Positions 1 to 9,351 of a stretch of DNA of 64,000 nucleotides are shown one piece after another. This DNA is from Maribacter litoralis (lineage in GTDB: Bacteria > Bacteroidota > Bacteroidia > Flavobacteriales > Flavobacteriaceae). Location: assembly GCF_003075045.1 (NCBI RefSeq), contig NZ_QCZD01000006.1, positions 99,883-163,882 on the forward strand. The letters are read 5' to 3'. The notes beneath the pieces are model-generated. The model saw only the letters and a program-made list of their open reading frames with translations. It made no database searches and had not been told where the DNA came from. Made by a program: the position numbers and the translations under genes. Position 1 is the stretch's first letter. Every line of letters starts with the position of its first letter.

Positions 1-331
1 CTAGGTCAAAGTTCAAAAAAGTGATTTTTTGACCCTGGAAAGTACCCTCGTAATTAAGTTCTAACGCCTCAAATAATAGTCCATATCGTAAAGAAATATC
101 TGTGCCCCAAATATTCGATTCTGTATTTAAAAGTGTGTGATCTTTTTGCTCGTAAAACAATCCCATCTCGGCTTGTACTACATTTTTTCCTACGGCATAA
201 GCGCTTACCGAAACACCTGGTCGGTTAGAATTTATTACATCGGTATACTGAGAATAACCGGTTAACGGAAATAATAAAAGTAAAGCCAATACGTATTGAT
301 ATGATTTAGAGTAGGCAAAAAGACTATTCAT
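1..331 (-). CDS. N-terminal part of a secreted or outer-membrane protein (phenol MetA-pathway-like transporter fold?), cut by window edge
   Basis: Reading the minus strand from the ATG at 331 gives an open frame of about 110 codons that runs off the window start. It begins with MNSLFAYSKSYQYVLALLLL and a cleavage-like GYSQ, a normal Sec signal peptide. The mature start (YTDVINSNRPGVSVSAYAVG) and the following alternating strands (FYEQKDHTL, WGTDISLRYGLLF) resemble the start of the small outer-membrane beta-barrel family labelled phenol MetA-degradation or transporter proteins in flavobacteria. The family call rests on the N-terminus only. It is divergent from the gene at 418. Confidence 0.6.
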   Translation of the reverse strand, partial: MNSLFAYSKSYQYVLALLLLFPLTGYSQYTDVINSNRPGVSVSAYAVGKNVVQAEMGLFYEQKDHTLLNTESNIWGTDISLRYGLLFEALELNYEGTFQGQKITFLNFDL

Positions 332-389
332 GAACACGATTTTATATATATTTTAATAATATGATTCTACATATACAACGTGATAATTG

Positions 390-397
390 TATTTTTG
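390..397 (+). promoter_or_regulatory. Candidate -7 box for the 418 gene
   Basis: TATTTTTG fits the Bacteroidota -7 consensus TAnnTTTG and ends 20 bases before the ATG at 418. No clear TTG -33 element is visible at the usual spacing, so support is partial. Confidence 0.3.
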
Positions 398-417
398 ATA
401 TATATAAGCAGTAATAA

Positions 418-672
418 ATGGCTTTTTTAAAAACTATATTAATTATTCTTTTGGTGTATTACCTTCTAAAAATTTTAGCAAGGTTATTTGCGCCAAAAAT
501 TTTGAGTTACGCAGCAAAGAAAACAGAATCTCATTTTAGACAAGCTTTTGATAATCAACACCCATATAACGAACAAGAAGAAGAGAGTGTAATTATCAAT
601 AAAAAAACCACTCGAAAAAAGAAGGATTCGGAAAAAGTAGGTGAATACATTGATTTTGAAGAGCTAGACTAG
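418..672 (+). CDS. DUF4834-family small membrane protein
   Basis: An 84-aa protein with one N-terminal hydrophobic helix (residues 4-20, LKTILIILLVYYLLKIL). The rest is charged, with a Lys-rich stretch (KKTTRKKK) and the acidic end IDFEELD. This pattern and length match the DUF4834 family of Bacteroidota, whose function is unknown. The lysine-rich part should face the cytoplasm. It lies 30 bp upstream of the YfhO-like gene on the same strand, a common flavobacterial arrangement, although a separate promoter-like box at 674-681 may drive that gene. Confidence 0.75.
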   Translation: MAFLKTILIILLVYYLLKILARLFAPKILSYAAKKTESHFRQAFDNQHPYNEQEEESVIINKKTTRKKKDSEKVGEYIDFEELD

Positions 673-681
673 TTATCTTTG
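650..681 (+). promoter_or_regulatory. Candidate promoter of the YfhO/glycosyltransferase operon
   Basis: TTG at 650-652 is followed after 21 bases by TATCTTTG at 674-681, a full match to the Bacteroidota -33/-7 pattern. It overlaps the 3' end of the DUF4834 gene and lies 21 bases before the ATG at 703. Confidence 0.4.
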
Positions 682-702
682 TCTAAACACTACTTTTAGA
701 AA

Positions 703-3138
703 ATGAAGCAAGGTCTAAAATTCTTTTTCATCAATTTTTTTGTTGTCGTATTTTTCATCATCGCCGCCTTGGTTTACTTTAGTCCGGTTCTGCAGGGTAA
801 GGTTATGTACCAGCACGATATTGCCCAATATACGGGTATGGCTAAGGAGCAGAATGATTTCCGCAAGGCCAACGATCAAGAACCATACTGGACCAATAGT
901 GCATTTGGTGGTATGCCAACTTACCAATTAGGTGCCAATTATCCACATAACTACATTAAGAAATTAGATCGGTTAATTCGATTTTTACCAAGACCTGCAG
1001 ATTATCTTTTTCTATATTTTATTGGCTTTTACATTTTATTATGCTGTTTAAAAGTAGATTATAGATTAGCCATTGTTGGTGCATTGGCTTTTGGTTTTTC
1101 TACCTATTTGATTATCATTTTAGGCGCTGGGCATAATGCCAAAGCTCATGCAATGGCGTACTTACCTATGCTTTTAGGTGGTATTGTTTTGGTGTTCAGA
1201 AAAAAATATCTCTGGGGATTTGTGTTGACCGCCTTGGCCATGGCTTTAGAAATTACGGCCAACCACTATCAAATGACCTATTACTTTATGTTGCTTGTTT
1301 TGGTGTTAGGAGTTGTCTATTTGGTGTATGCTATTAAGGATAAAAAATTAAAACACTTTTTTACTTCAGTAGGAATTTTGCTTGTCGCTGTAACCTTAGG
1401 TGTTGCCGCAAATGCAACGGGATTAATGGCAACAAAGGAATATGCCGACTGGAGTACACGTGGTAAAAGCGAACTGACCATAAACCCAGATGGTTCACTT
1501 AAAGAAGATACGGGCGGATTAAGTAAAGCCTATATTACCAATTGGAGTTACGGTATTGCCGAATCATTGAACTTATTTGTTCCACGTCTTTTTGGTGGTG
1601 CAAGTCAAGAGAATTTAGGAGAAAATTCAAAAACATATAATTACTTAATCGATAAAGGTTTGCAAAGGTCAAGTGCCTTGGATTTTGTTAGCGGATTACC
1701 TTTGTATTGGGGAGAACAGCCTGGCACCTCTGGACCTGCATATTTAGGAGCTGTCGTATTTTTCTTGTTTGTATTAGGGTTGTTTTTGGTAAAAGGAAAA
1801 CACAAATGGTGGTTACTTTTCGGTTCTTTACTTTCCTTAATACTCTCTTGGGGTAAGAACTTTAGTGTTTTGACCGATTTTATGATAGATTACTTTCCGT
1901 TATACGATAAGTTTAGAGCGGTATCTTCCATACAGATCATTTTAGAACTTTGTGTGCCTGTTTTGGCTATTTTGGCTTTAAAGAAATTGTTTAAGGACAA
2001 GGTTCCACAAGCTGATAAAATTAAATCTTTAACCCTAGCGGCCGCTACTATTTTAGGGTTGGGAGTCGTGTTGTACATATTCAAGGGAGCCTTTCATTTT
2101 GTAGGTGCTGCCGATGATAATTTGAGAATGACAGGGTTGGAGGAATTACCAGAAATGCTTCGATTGGATCGTAAAAGTGTTTACACTAGCGATTTGTTAC
2201 GTTCATTAGGTTTTGCATTAGGTACCGCATTGTTAATTTGGTTGTATTTGAAAGAGAAATTAAAAATGAATTTCTTGATTATTGCAATTGGAGTTCTAGT
2301 AGTGGTCGATTTGGTTGGGGTCGATTTACGATATGTAAACAATGACAACTTTGTATCTAAGCGTAAAATGCTAGAACCATTTCAAGAAACAACAGCAGAT
2401 AAAATTATTGCAAAAGATGACGGTGTTTTCCGTGTTTTTGATCAAACAGACGGTTTTGATTCCGCAAAAACGGCTTATTTCCATCAAAGTATAACAGGGT
2501 ATCACGCAGCAAAACCTGCAGGTATGCAAGACTTGTTTAATTTTCATGTGTACAAAGGCAATTTGTCTGTCTTGAACATGATGAACATCAAATACGTTAT
2601 CAGGCAAGATCAAGAAGGAAATGTCTTTCCGATTGAAAACCCTAATGCAAATGGTAATGCTTGGTTTATTTCTCAATTAGAACCTGTGGCTAATGCCGAT
2701 GATGAAATAATGGCTTTAGATAGTTTAGATACTAAGAATGTAGCCGTTGTTAATTCTTCTAAGTTTTCTGATATTTATCCATTGACTTATCAAGTAGATT
2801 CTACGGCTTCAATCTCTTTAATTGATTACGAACCCAATCATTTAACGTATATGTCTAAAAATAGCAATGAAGGAGTAGCTGTTTTTTCAGAGATGTATTA
2901 CAAAAATGGATGGAATGCTTATATCGACGGAAAAGAAAGTGATTACTTCAAAGTTGATTATGTATTAAGGGCATTAAAAATTCCTTCAGGAGAACATAAA
3001 ATTGAATTTAAATTTGAACCAGAAGTAGTGGCTACAGGAAGTAAAATTACTTTGGCAAGTACCATTTTGCTAGGGTTGGTAATCGTTGGTGGCTTAGGTT
3101 TTACCTTTTGGAGGTCGAAAAAAGAAGAGGAAGCATAA
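703..3138 (+). CDS. YfhO-family polytopic membrane protein (glycosyltransferase-like)
   Basis: An 811-aa membrane protein with roughly a dozen hydrophobic helices: the first at residues 8-28, a dense cluster at about 105-260, another from about 345, and a last one near 785-803. It ends with a soluble beta-rich domain (FSEMYYKNGWNAYIDGKES) typical of the YfhO family. Characterised YfhO proteins modify surface polymers such as lipoteichoic acid from a lipid-linked sugar. In Gram-negative Bacteroidota the substrate is unknown. Its stop shares one base with the start of the GT4 glycosyltransferase, so the pair is translationally coupled, which supports a role in cell-surface glycan assembly. Confidence 0.85.
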   Translation: MKQGLKFFFINFFVVVFFIIAALVYFSPVLQGKVMYQHDIAQYTGMAKEQNDFRKANDQEPYWTNSAFGGMPTYQLGANYPHNYIKKLDRLIRFLPRPADYLFLYFIGFYILLCCLKVDYRLAIVGALAFGFSTYLIIILGAGHNAKAHAMAYLPMLLGGIVLVFRKKYLWGFVLTALAMALEITANHYQMTYYFMLLVLVLGVVYLVYAIKDKKLKHFFTSVGILLVAVTLGVAANATGLMATKEYADWSTRGKSELTINPDGSLKEDTGGLSKAYITNWSYGIAESLNLFVPRLFGGASQENLGENSKTYNYLIDKGLQRSSALDFVSGLPLYWGEQPGTSGPAYLGAVVFFLFVLGLFLVKGKHKWWLLFGSLLSLILSWGKNFSVLTDFMIDYFPLYDKFRAVSSIQIILELCVPVLAILALKKLFKDKVPQADKIKSLTLAAATILGLGVVLYIFKGAFHFVGAADDNLRMTGLEELPEMLRLDRKSVYTSDLLRSLGFALGTALLIWLYLKEKLKMNFLIIAIGVLVVVDLVGVDLRYVNNDNFVSKRKMLEPFQETTADKIIAKDDGVFRVFDQTDGFDSAKTAYFHQSITGYHAAKPAGMQDLFNFHVYKGNLSVLNMMNIKYVIRQDQEGNVFPIENPNANGNAWFISQLEPVANADDEIMALDSLDTKNVAVVNSSKFSDIYPLTYQVDSTASISLIDYEPNHLTYMSKNSNEGVAVFSEMYYKNGWNAYIDGKESDYFKVDYVLRALKIPSGEHKIEFKFEPEVVATGSKITLASTILLGLVIVGGLGFTFWRSKKEEEA

Positions 3139-4409
3139 TGAGGAAGGTGCTGGTCATTACCTATTATTGGCCACCCGCTGGCGGACCGGGAGTACAACGT
3201 TGGCTCAAATTTGTAAAATATCTCAAAGATTTTGGTGTTGAACCCGTTCTTTATATCCCTGAGAACCCACATTACCCAATGCTAGATGAGTCCTTCGCTA
3301 ACGATGTGCCAAAAGATATAAAGATTTATAAGCATAGAATAAAGGAGCCGTACCGTATTGCATCACTTTTTTCAAGTAAGAAAACCAAAAGTATAAGCTC
3401 GGGAATTATTCAATCTAAAAATCAGTCTTTCATTGAAAAAATTCTGTTGTGGGTACGTGGTAATTTGTTTATACCAGATGCTAGAAAATTTTGGGTAAAG
3501 CCATCGGTCAATTACCTTAAAGATGTTTTGGATAAAGAGGGAATCGATACTATTATTACTACAGGTCCTCCACATAGCGTGCATTTAATTGGGTATTATT
3601 TGAAGCAATCAATGACTTTAAATTGGCTTGCCGATTTTCGTGATCCATGGACCACAATTGGTTATCATAAAAAGTTGAAACTTACCACATCTGCTGAAAA
3701 AAAACATAAGAAATTAGAGGCAGATGTTTTAAATGCGGCCAATAAAATTATTGTTACTAGTAATACAACAAAAGAAGGATTTAAACGGATAACAAACAAA
3801 CCCATTCAAGTGATTACAAATGGGTTTGATGGTGAAGTGGTTAATGCAAAACAGTTAGATTCAAGGTTCACTATTTCTCATATTGGCTCATTATTAAGTG
3901 GTAGAAACCCTATTAAATTGTGGGAGGTCTTGGCCGAGTTGGTTCAGGAAAATCAAGATTTTAAAAAAGCTTTAATGTTGCAGTTTATTGGGGTGGTCAG
4001 TGATGAGATACTGGCAACAATAACAGAAGTAGGATTACAGGACTATATAGAAGTAGTAGGCTATGTCTCTCATCAAAAAGCTTTGGAATATCAGAAAGCA
4101 TCACAAGTTTTATTGTTGGTGGAAATAGATTCACAGGATACTATTGGAATTATACCTGGTAAACTATTTGAATATATGGCGGCTAAGCGACCCTTATTGG
4201 GTGTGGGACCACGAGATTGGGAGGTTGCAGGCATTGTAAAGGAAACAAATACTGGCTCAATATTTAACCATTCTGACGATATTGCTTTAAAAAATGTACT
4301 TTTAAGTTGGTTTGAAAATTACCGGAAAGGAGAATTGATGATAACTTCTAGCAATATTGAGCAATATAGTAGAAGGGAACTCACCAGAAAATTGGCCGAA
4401 TATATTTAA
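3138..4409 (+). CDS. Glycosyltransferase, GT4-like
   Basis: A 423-aa cytoplasmic glycosyltransferase with the GT-B fold. The N-terminus (VLVITYYWPPAGGPGVQRW) is the diagnostic opening of a flavobacterial GT4-like family, in which the glycine loop contacts the acceptor. In the C-terminal domain, HIGSLLSGRNP and GKLFEYMAAKRPLLGVG are the nucleotide-sugar binding segments. I chose the ATG at 3138, which overlaps the preceding TAA (ATAATG); an in-frame ATG 30 bases upstream lies inside the YfhO gene and adds only a charged tail. Its stop likewise overlaps the next start. The donor sugar and acceptor cannot be read from the sequence. Confidence 0.88.
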   Translation: MRKVLVITYYWPPAGGPGVQRWLKFVKYLKDFGVEPVLYIPENPHYPMLDESFANDVPKDIKIYKHRIKEPYRIASLFSSKKTKSISSGIIQSKNQSFIEKILLWVRGNLFIPDARKFWVKPSVNYLKDVLDKEGIDTIITTGPPHSVHLIGYYLKQSMTLNWLADFRDPWTTIGYHKKLKLTTSAEKKHKKLEADVLNAANKIIVTSNTTKEGFKRITNKPIQVITNGFDGEVVNAKQLDSRFTISHIGSLLSGRNPIKLWEVLAELVQENQDFKKALMLQFIGVVSDEILATITEVGLQDYIEVVGYVSHQKALEYQKASQVLLLVEIDSQDTIGIIPGKLFEYMAAKRPLLGVGPRDWEVAGIVKETNTGSIFNHSDDIALKNVLLSWFENYRKGELMITSSNIEQYSRRELTRKLAEYI

Positions 4410-5863
4410 TGGGTATCGTACTTAAACAATCTTTGAACAATACAATTGTAACCTATATTGGTTTTGCAATTGGGGCGGCCAATACCTTGTTTTTGTACAC
4501 CAATTTTATGCAACCCAGTAATTATGGTCTAATACAGGTTATATTGTCTGTGTCTGCTGTATTAATGCCCATTTTGGCATTTGGGGTGCCTAATAGTTTG
4601 GTGAAGTTTTATTCTAGTTTTAAGAATGAAAAAAGTCAAGATTCATTTTTGACTCTTATGCTGGTATTACCGTTGGTATTGATTATTCCTGTTGCTTTTA
4701 TTAGCTATGTTGCCAATGATGCGATTGGTAGTTTACTTTCTCGACAAAATGATGTGGTTAAAGATTATGTTTGGCATATTTTTTTGGCCGGTATGGCAAT
4801 GTCTTATTTTGAGGTCTTTTATGCCTGGGCACGAATACAGATGAAATCTATGTTCGGTAACTTTATGAAAGAGATATTTTGTAGGGTGGGGCAAACCATT
4901 TTATTGATTCTGCTATGGTTCAAATTAATTGAAATCGATTTTTTTATTAATGCTTTGATAGGGTTTTATTTAGCTCGTGCATTAATAATGAAACTATACT
5001 CTTTTAGCTTAAGAGCCCCAAGATTAGATTTTAAACTACCTGATAATTGGAAAAATATAGTAAGATATAGTGCCTTAATAATTCTTGGAGGATCAACTGC
5101 AATTGTTTTATTAGAGATAGATAAGGTAATGTTGAACAATTATCTTGAACTTGAAAATGTGGCATTCTACGCAGTGGCTGGTTTTATAGCATCAACCATA
5201 GCCGTGCCATCTAAAGCAATGCATCAAATTACATATCCATTAACGGCAACATATCTAAATAATAAAGATATGGCTGCACTTTCACAGTTATATCAAAAAA
5301 GTTCATTGACGTTGTTCATTGTATCTGGAATTCTATTTCTATTGATTCTTTTAAACCTTAATGAGCTTTACGAATTTTTGCCCGAGAAATATTCTGGTGG
5401 TTTTATGATCGTATTTTGGGTGGGTTTGGCAAAGGTGTTCGATGCAATTTTGGGAAATAATAATTCTATTCTGTTCAATTCGGACTACTACACATCTATT
5501 TTATTATTTGGGGTTTTGTTGGCAGTTCTTGCCATTTTATTTAATCTTTGGTTAATTCCAAATTTTGGAATAGATGGGGCGGCCATAGCTAGTTTTAGTG
5601 CCTTTTTCGTGTATAATACCTTAAAACTTGGCTACGTAAAGTCAAAATTTAAAATGCAACCTTTTACCAATGAAACAGTAAAGGTATTGGGTTTATTGAT
5701 AGTTATAGGGATTGTTTTTTCTACATTCTCATTTTCTTTTCATCCGTTGGTGAACATAGTTTTAAAAAGCATTTTAATGATATTGGTTTATGTTACGTTC
5801 CTGTATCGTTTTAAAATATCTGAAGATGTTTATGGGTTTTTGAACAAGTTTTTAAAGCGTTGA
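4409..5863 (+). CDS. Wzx/MATE-like polysaccharide flippase
   Basis: A 484-aa inner-membrane protein with about 12-14 hydrophobic helices and the polysaccharide-biosynthesis layout: an N-terminal half with NYGLIQVILSVSAVLMPILA, and a central loop (IDKVMLNNYLELENVAFYAV) common in O-antigen and teichuronic acid flippases. It should move lipid-linked oligosaccharides to the periplasmic face. The ATG overlaps the stop of the glycosyltransferase by one base, so YfhO, GT4 and flippase form one operon. The gene ends head-on against the AI-2E permease gene with no spacer and no clear hairpin. Confidence 0.88.
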   Translation: MGIVLKQSLNNTIVTYIGFAIGAANTLFLYTNFMQPSNYGLIQVILSVSAVLMPILAFGVPNSLVKFYSSFKNEKSQDSFLTLMLVLPLVLIIPVAFISYVANDAIGSLLSRQNDVVKDYVWHIFLAGMAMSYFEVFYAWARIQMKSMFGNFMKEIFCRVGQTILLILLWFKLIEIDFFINALIGFYLARALIMKLYSFSLRAPRLDFKLPDNWKNIVRYSALIILGGSTAIVLLEIDKVMLNNYLELENVAFYAVAGFIASTIAVPSKAMHQITYPLTATYLNNKDMAALSQLYQKSSLTLFIVSGILFLLILLNLNELYEFLPEKYSGGFMIVFWVGLAKVFDAILGNNNSILFNSDYYTSILLFGVLLAVLAILFNLWLIPNFGIDGAAIASFSAFFVYNTLKLGYVKSKFKMQPFTNETVKVLGLLIVIGIVFSTFSFSFHPLVNIVLKSILMILVYVTFLYRFKISEDVYGFLNKFLKR

Positions 5864-6901
5864 TTACATTCTATTTTCTTCTTGTTTGCTTGATTTTTGA
5901 ATACCGTATTGCTGCTTGTATATCTTAACAATGATGAGGAATAAATTAATGATAAGCGGACCAAATATTAAACCTACGAATCCAAATAACGGAATACCTA
6001 TTAACACCCCAATTAGTGTGATTAACGGGTGAGTGCTATCAAGTGATTTCAAAACAAAAAGTCGAATTAGGTTGTCTGTCATGCCCACTACTAAAATTCC
6101 ATAAATCAATATTCCCCAAGCTTGAAACTCATCGCCGCTTGCTAAACTCAATACAAAAACAGGGAATATGCCTACAAAGGTGCCTATAAACGGAATCATA
6201 GAACCAATTGTCACTATCACAAACCAAAATAACGGATTGTCTACGCCAAAAATATAGAATCCGATGAGCGCAATAATACCTTGGGCTAAAGCAACTAGTG
6301 GAATAGCTATGGCATTTGATCGTACTACGTTGTCAATTTCCTTACCTAAGGTTACCAGGTTTTTATTACTTAAGGGAATATATTCAAGCAATGAATCTTT
6401 GAGCTGTTTAGGGCTTTTAAGCATGTAGTATAGTAGAAATAACAAGATGCCTAGAGATATAAATACATTAAATGTACCACTCGCAAAACCTTGCATATTA
6501 TCCGTTAACCAACCCGATGCCTGTTTGGGGTCAATGGTAGACGAGACATCATAATCTATATATTTCTCTACTTGAAATAACTGGTCTTTAAAAGCTTTGG
6601 TTACCTGTTCCGATTTATCTGCTAAATTTCCTAATTCTGAGCTCAGCATGAATCCTGCTCCGGTCAAAGGGATAAAAATTCCAATGAAAGCTATGAATAT
6701 GAGCAGTATGGCCGCCCACATTCTTTTAACTCCTTTATTAATCAATTTTAGCATCCATTTTCTAAGCACTACGTAAAGCGTGAGTGCACCCAAGACTCCA
6801 GAAATATAAGGAAGCATGTATTTGATGATCAATCCGCCTAAAAAAATAATAAGAGACAATATAATGAGTTGCCTAAGAACCTTGTGATTAATTTTTTTCA
6901 T
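5864..6901 (-). CDS. AI-2E family transporter (PerM/TqsA-like permease)
   Basis: A 345-aa membrane protein with about eight helices. The helix pair at residues 12-50, the long periplasmic segment at about 85-140, and the C-terminal glycine- and proline-rich motifs (GSMIPFIGTFVGIFPV, DSTHPLITLIGVLIGIPLFG) are the family hallmarks. Members export AI-2 (TqsA), small solutes or Na+; the substrate here cannot be predicted. Its stop directly abuts that of the flippase on the other strand. The C-terminal tail (QQYGIQKSSKQEENRM) is hydrophilic. Confidence 0.88.
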   Translation of the reverse strand: MKKINHKVLRQLIILSLIIFLGGLIIKYMLPYISGVLGALTLYVVLRKWMLKLINKGVKRMWAAILLIFIAFIGIFIPLTGAGFMLSSELGNLADKSEQVTKAFKDQLFQVEKYIDYDVSSTIDPKQASGWLTDNMQGFASGTFNVFISLGILLFLLYYMLKSPKQLKDSLLEYIPLSNKNLVTLGKEIDNVVRSNAIAIPLVALAQGIIALIGFYIFGVDNPLFWFVIVTIGSMIPFIGTFVGIFPVFVLSLASGDEFQAWGILIYGILVVGMTDNLIRLFVLKSLDSTHPLITLIGVLIGIPLFGFVGLIFGPLIINLFLIIVKIYKQQYGIQKSSKQEENRM

Positions 6902-7024
6902 TGCGGTTGTTGAAGATGGATTGTTAACTGGGTGAAAATTAAACTTATATACGTAGCTTGGTTAACTCACATACGTATTTTAGTAGTCCTAAAGTATTTT
7001 TAGCGATAACTGATGAAACCTAGT

Positions 7025-7032
7025 TAACTTTG
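7025..7032 (+). promoter_or_regulatory. Candidate -7 box of the RluA-type gene, possibly leaderless
   Basis: TAACTTTG matches TAnnTTTG and ends only 8 bases before the ATG at 7041. With a start site 5-8 nt downstream of the box, the message would have almost no leader. A similar TAAATTTG sits 6 bases before the ATG at 17,262. Confidence 0.35.
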
Positions 7033-7040
7033 GGGCTGCA

Positions 7041-7913
7041 ATGACTTTAAAACAGACACATATAGTTGAAGAAATTTCCTGTCCAATGAGGTTGCAGGAG
7101 TATGGAGTAGGGGTGTTTCAACAAATTGCAACCAAATCGGCTTTAAAAAAAGCGCTCAAAAAAAGTCTGATAACAGTTAATGGGCAAATAGCCAGTTCAG
7201 CTACCGTAATTAAAGGTGGTGAAAGAATAGAGTACCAGTTTACTTCTGATCAAAAAACGAAAACACGACTTGTTCTTAAATTAGATGTGGTTTATGAAGA
7301 TGAGTATTTGGCTGTTATCAACAAACCAGCGGGCATTTTGGTAAGTGGTAACGGTTTCAAGACGGTAGCTAATGCATTGGTTCAGAATCTAAACCCTAGT
7401 AAAGCGGCAGATGCGGTTAGTCCTCAACCGGCACATCGTTTGGATTATGCAACTACAGGTTTACTTTTAGTAGGTAAAACCAGTAGTGTTATCACCAAAC
7501 TAAATCGGTTATTTGAATATAAAAAAATAGCTAAAGAGTATAATGCCGTTACCATTGGTGCAATGCAACCTGAAGGTAGTATTGAATTAAAAATCGATGA
7601 TAAACCTGCTAGTTCAACTTTTAAAGTTATGGCATCGGTAGTATCAGAAAGATTTTCATTTTTAAATTTGGTAGCACTGAGTCCACATACTGGTCGAAGG
7701 CATCAACTTAGAAAACACCTATTATCTATTGGTCATCCAATTTTAGGGGACGCTACCTATTATTTAGATGGTTTGCAGTTAAAAGGAAAAGGAATGTATT
7801 TACACGCAAGTAAACTTCAGTTCATACATCCTATTACACATGAGGAAATGAATATATCTTCTAGTCTACCAAAGATGTTTATCAAATTATTTCCAGAAAT
7901 GCATTTTGAATAA
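7041..7913 (+). CDS. RluA-family pseudouridine synthase
   Basis: A 290-aa enzyme converting uridine to pseudouridine in rRNA or tRNA. The N-terminus (residues 15-65, ALKKALKKSLITVNGQIA) looks like an S4 RNA-binding fold. The catalytic loop HRLDYATTGLLLVGK (about residue 132) has the invariant Asp of the RluA class. Further family segments are DEYLAVINKPAGILVSG and SPHTGRRHQLRKHL. The target uridine is not predictable from the sequence. The ATG lies just after a -7 box, so no Shine-Dalgarno is expected. The gene converges on the one at 7981 across a shared hairpin. Confidence 0.9.
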   Translation: MTLKQTHIVEEISCPMRLQEYGVGVFQQIATKSALKKALKKSLITVNGQIASSATVIKGGERIEYQFTSDQKTKTRLVLKLDVVYEDEYLAVINKPAGILVSGNGFKTVANALVQNLNPSKAADAVSPQPAHRLDYATTGLLLVGKTSSVITKLNRLFEYKKIAKEYNAVTIGAMQPEGSIELKIDDKPASSTFKVMASVVSERFSFLNLVALSPHTGRRHQLRKHLLSIGHPILGDATYYLDGLQLKGKGMYLHASKLQFIHPITHEEMNISSSLPKMFIKLFPEMHFE

Positions 7914-7920
7914 TAAAAAA

Positions 7921-7956
7921 AGCGCCGCAATGAATGAATTCAATACGGCGCTTTAC
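7921..7956. terminator. Bidirectional intrinsic terminator
   Basis: AGCGCCG (7921-7927) pairs with CGGCGCT (7946-7952). It is preceded by an A-run and followed by T-rich sequence, between two converging genes. Confidence 0.75.
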
Positions 7957-7980
7957 AACTAACCAACCTAAAAACTTCTT

Positions 7981-9189
7981 TTAATTTCTTCTGCTACTTC
8001 TAGTGGCTGCACTAGTTCTAGAGCTTGAGCTTCTAGACGGAGCTTTACTTACGGTTCTTGAACTAGAGCTTCTACTTACCGTACTTCTAGAAGGACTCTT
8101 AGTCGCTTTTCTAGTAACTGTACTACGTTGTGTTCTTGTAGTAGTAGCGGTTCTAGTATTTGCACTTTTCCTAACGGGCTTTTTATACGTTGTTGTACTT
8201 CTTTTTACGGTTGTACTTCTTGGTGTACGTGTAACTTCTCTTTTAGTTACGGTTCTATTAGGTGTGCTACGGTTTACGGTAGTGCTTGTACTTCTTTTAA
8301 CCGTACCGTTTTTAGAACTTCTGGTTACAGATCTGTTTTGAACGGCTCTACCGTTATTGGTATTACTACGTTTTACTGTTGTTGATCTTTTAACCGTTGA
8401 ATTTCTATTGTTCCTTGACGTGTTATTAGAAGCTACTGTTCTACTTGTTCTTAAACCATTATCTCTTTTGGCTACAGTTCTATTACTTCTGTACGTATTG
8501 TTTCTAACCGCAACACGTTTGTCGTTTCTATAAATGTTAGCTCTATTTCTTCTTACTTTGTTATATCTATAAGGCTTACCAATATTTACATATGCCCTTC
8601 TAAAATTATTTCTGTAAGGTCTATAGTAAGAATATCTTACTGGTGTATAATATCTTCTATATGGACTATTGAATACCAAACTAAAACCAATTGCCGGTCT
8701 AACAAACCATCTATGGAAAGGACGGTAAACATAGTTTCTATTGTACACATTTATGTAACCAGTATGGTAATCATAAAAACCACGGTTGTTATAATATACA
8801 TACATACCACCTATATTACGCACTCTGTTATTTCTATAGTTGATGTCAACATCACCAATTTGACTAACACGACCATAATAATCATAATAGATAGGCACGT
8901 TTTCTACTTGAATAACTGCACCATAATCATCATATTGAGCATAAGGACTATAGTCGTAACCTGAGTTGAACGTAACTCCGTTCTTACTACCTGTTACTTG
9001 GTTTTCGATATAAAAATCGAATTCACCATCTGGGTAAACAGAAAAAGTAATTCCGTTTTCTATAAAAATAAATGAGTTGTCATATCTATAAGTATTGCTG
9101 GTTGCAACCTTATCTTCGCTAATACCTGAAGCGAAAACACCTGTGGTGCTAAAAATCATCGCTGTAAAAAGGAGTACTAAGTTCTTCAT
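7981..9189 (-). CDS. Secreted protein with Tyr-rich middle and long Arg/Ser/Thr-rich basic tail
   Basis: A 402-aa protein of no family I recognise by function. It opens with a Sec signal peptide (residues 1-20, ending VFASG). A beta-rich part follows (about 35-130, FTFSVYPDGEFDFYI-like). Residues 130-200 are rich in Tyr and Asn with proline and arginine (YRRYYTPVRYSYYRPYRNN). From about 210 to the end it is low-complexity, built of RS/RT/KRST units (VKRSTTTVKRS, SRSSSSRTVS) with strong positive charge. Such a tail could bind anionic polymers such as peptidoglycan-linked glycan, LPS or DNA, but that is inference. The nucleotide repeats create long spurious frames on the other strand. A hairpin lies upstream at 9282-9316. 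Confidence 0.75.
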   Translation of the reverse strand: MKNLVLLFTAMIFSTTGVFASGISEDKVATSNTYRYDNSFIFIENGITFSVYPDGEFDFYIENQVTGSKNGVTFNSGYDYSPYAQYDDYGAVIQVENVPIYYDYYGRVSQIGDVDINYRNNRVRNIGGMYVYYNNRGFYDYHTGYINVYNRNYVYRPFHRWFVRPAIGFSLVFNSPYRRYYTPVRYSYYRPYRNNFRRAYVNIGKPYRYNKVRRNRANIYRNDKRVAVRNNTYRSNRTVAKRDNGLRTSRTVASNNTSRNNRNSTVKRSTTVKRSNTNNGRAVQNRSVTRSSKNGTVKRSTSTTVNRSTPNRTVTKREVTRTPRSTTVKRSTTTYKKPVRKSANTRTATTTRTQRSTVTRKATKSPSRSTVSRSSSSRTVSKAPSRSSSSRTSAATRSSRRN

Positions 9190-9281
9190 AATATAAGGTT
9201 TAAATCTGCCCCTTAGGCAGTTGTTCTAAATGTAATTATTTACATTCCCTTAGTACATTACAAACAGCGTGCCAAAAAACA

Positions 9282-9316
9282 AAACCATTGATTATGATTC
9301 TGATAATCAATGGTTT
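9282..9316 (-). terminator. Terminator after uvrA
   Basis: A 13-bp stem (AAACCATTGATTA with TAATCAATGGTTT) with a 9-base loop, 36 bases downstream of the uvrA stop on the minus strand and followed there by a T-rich stretch. Confidence 0.6.
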
Positions 9317-9351
9317 AAAATATATTTGAATACTTTGTTTTTTAAGTAAAA

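Noticed and set aside
8003..8964. Long plus-strand frames opposite the 7981-9189 gene (rich in Leu/Val or Ser/Cys)
   Set aside because: They are by-products of the Arg/Ser/Thr codon repeats on the minus strand and have no start context or family features.
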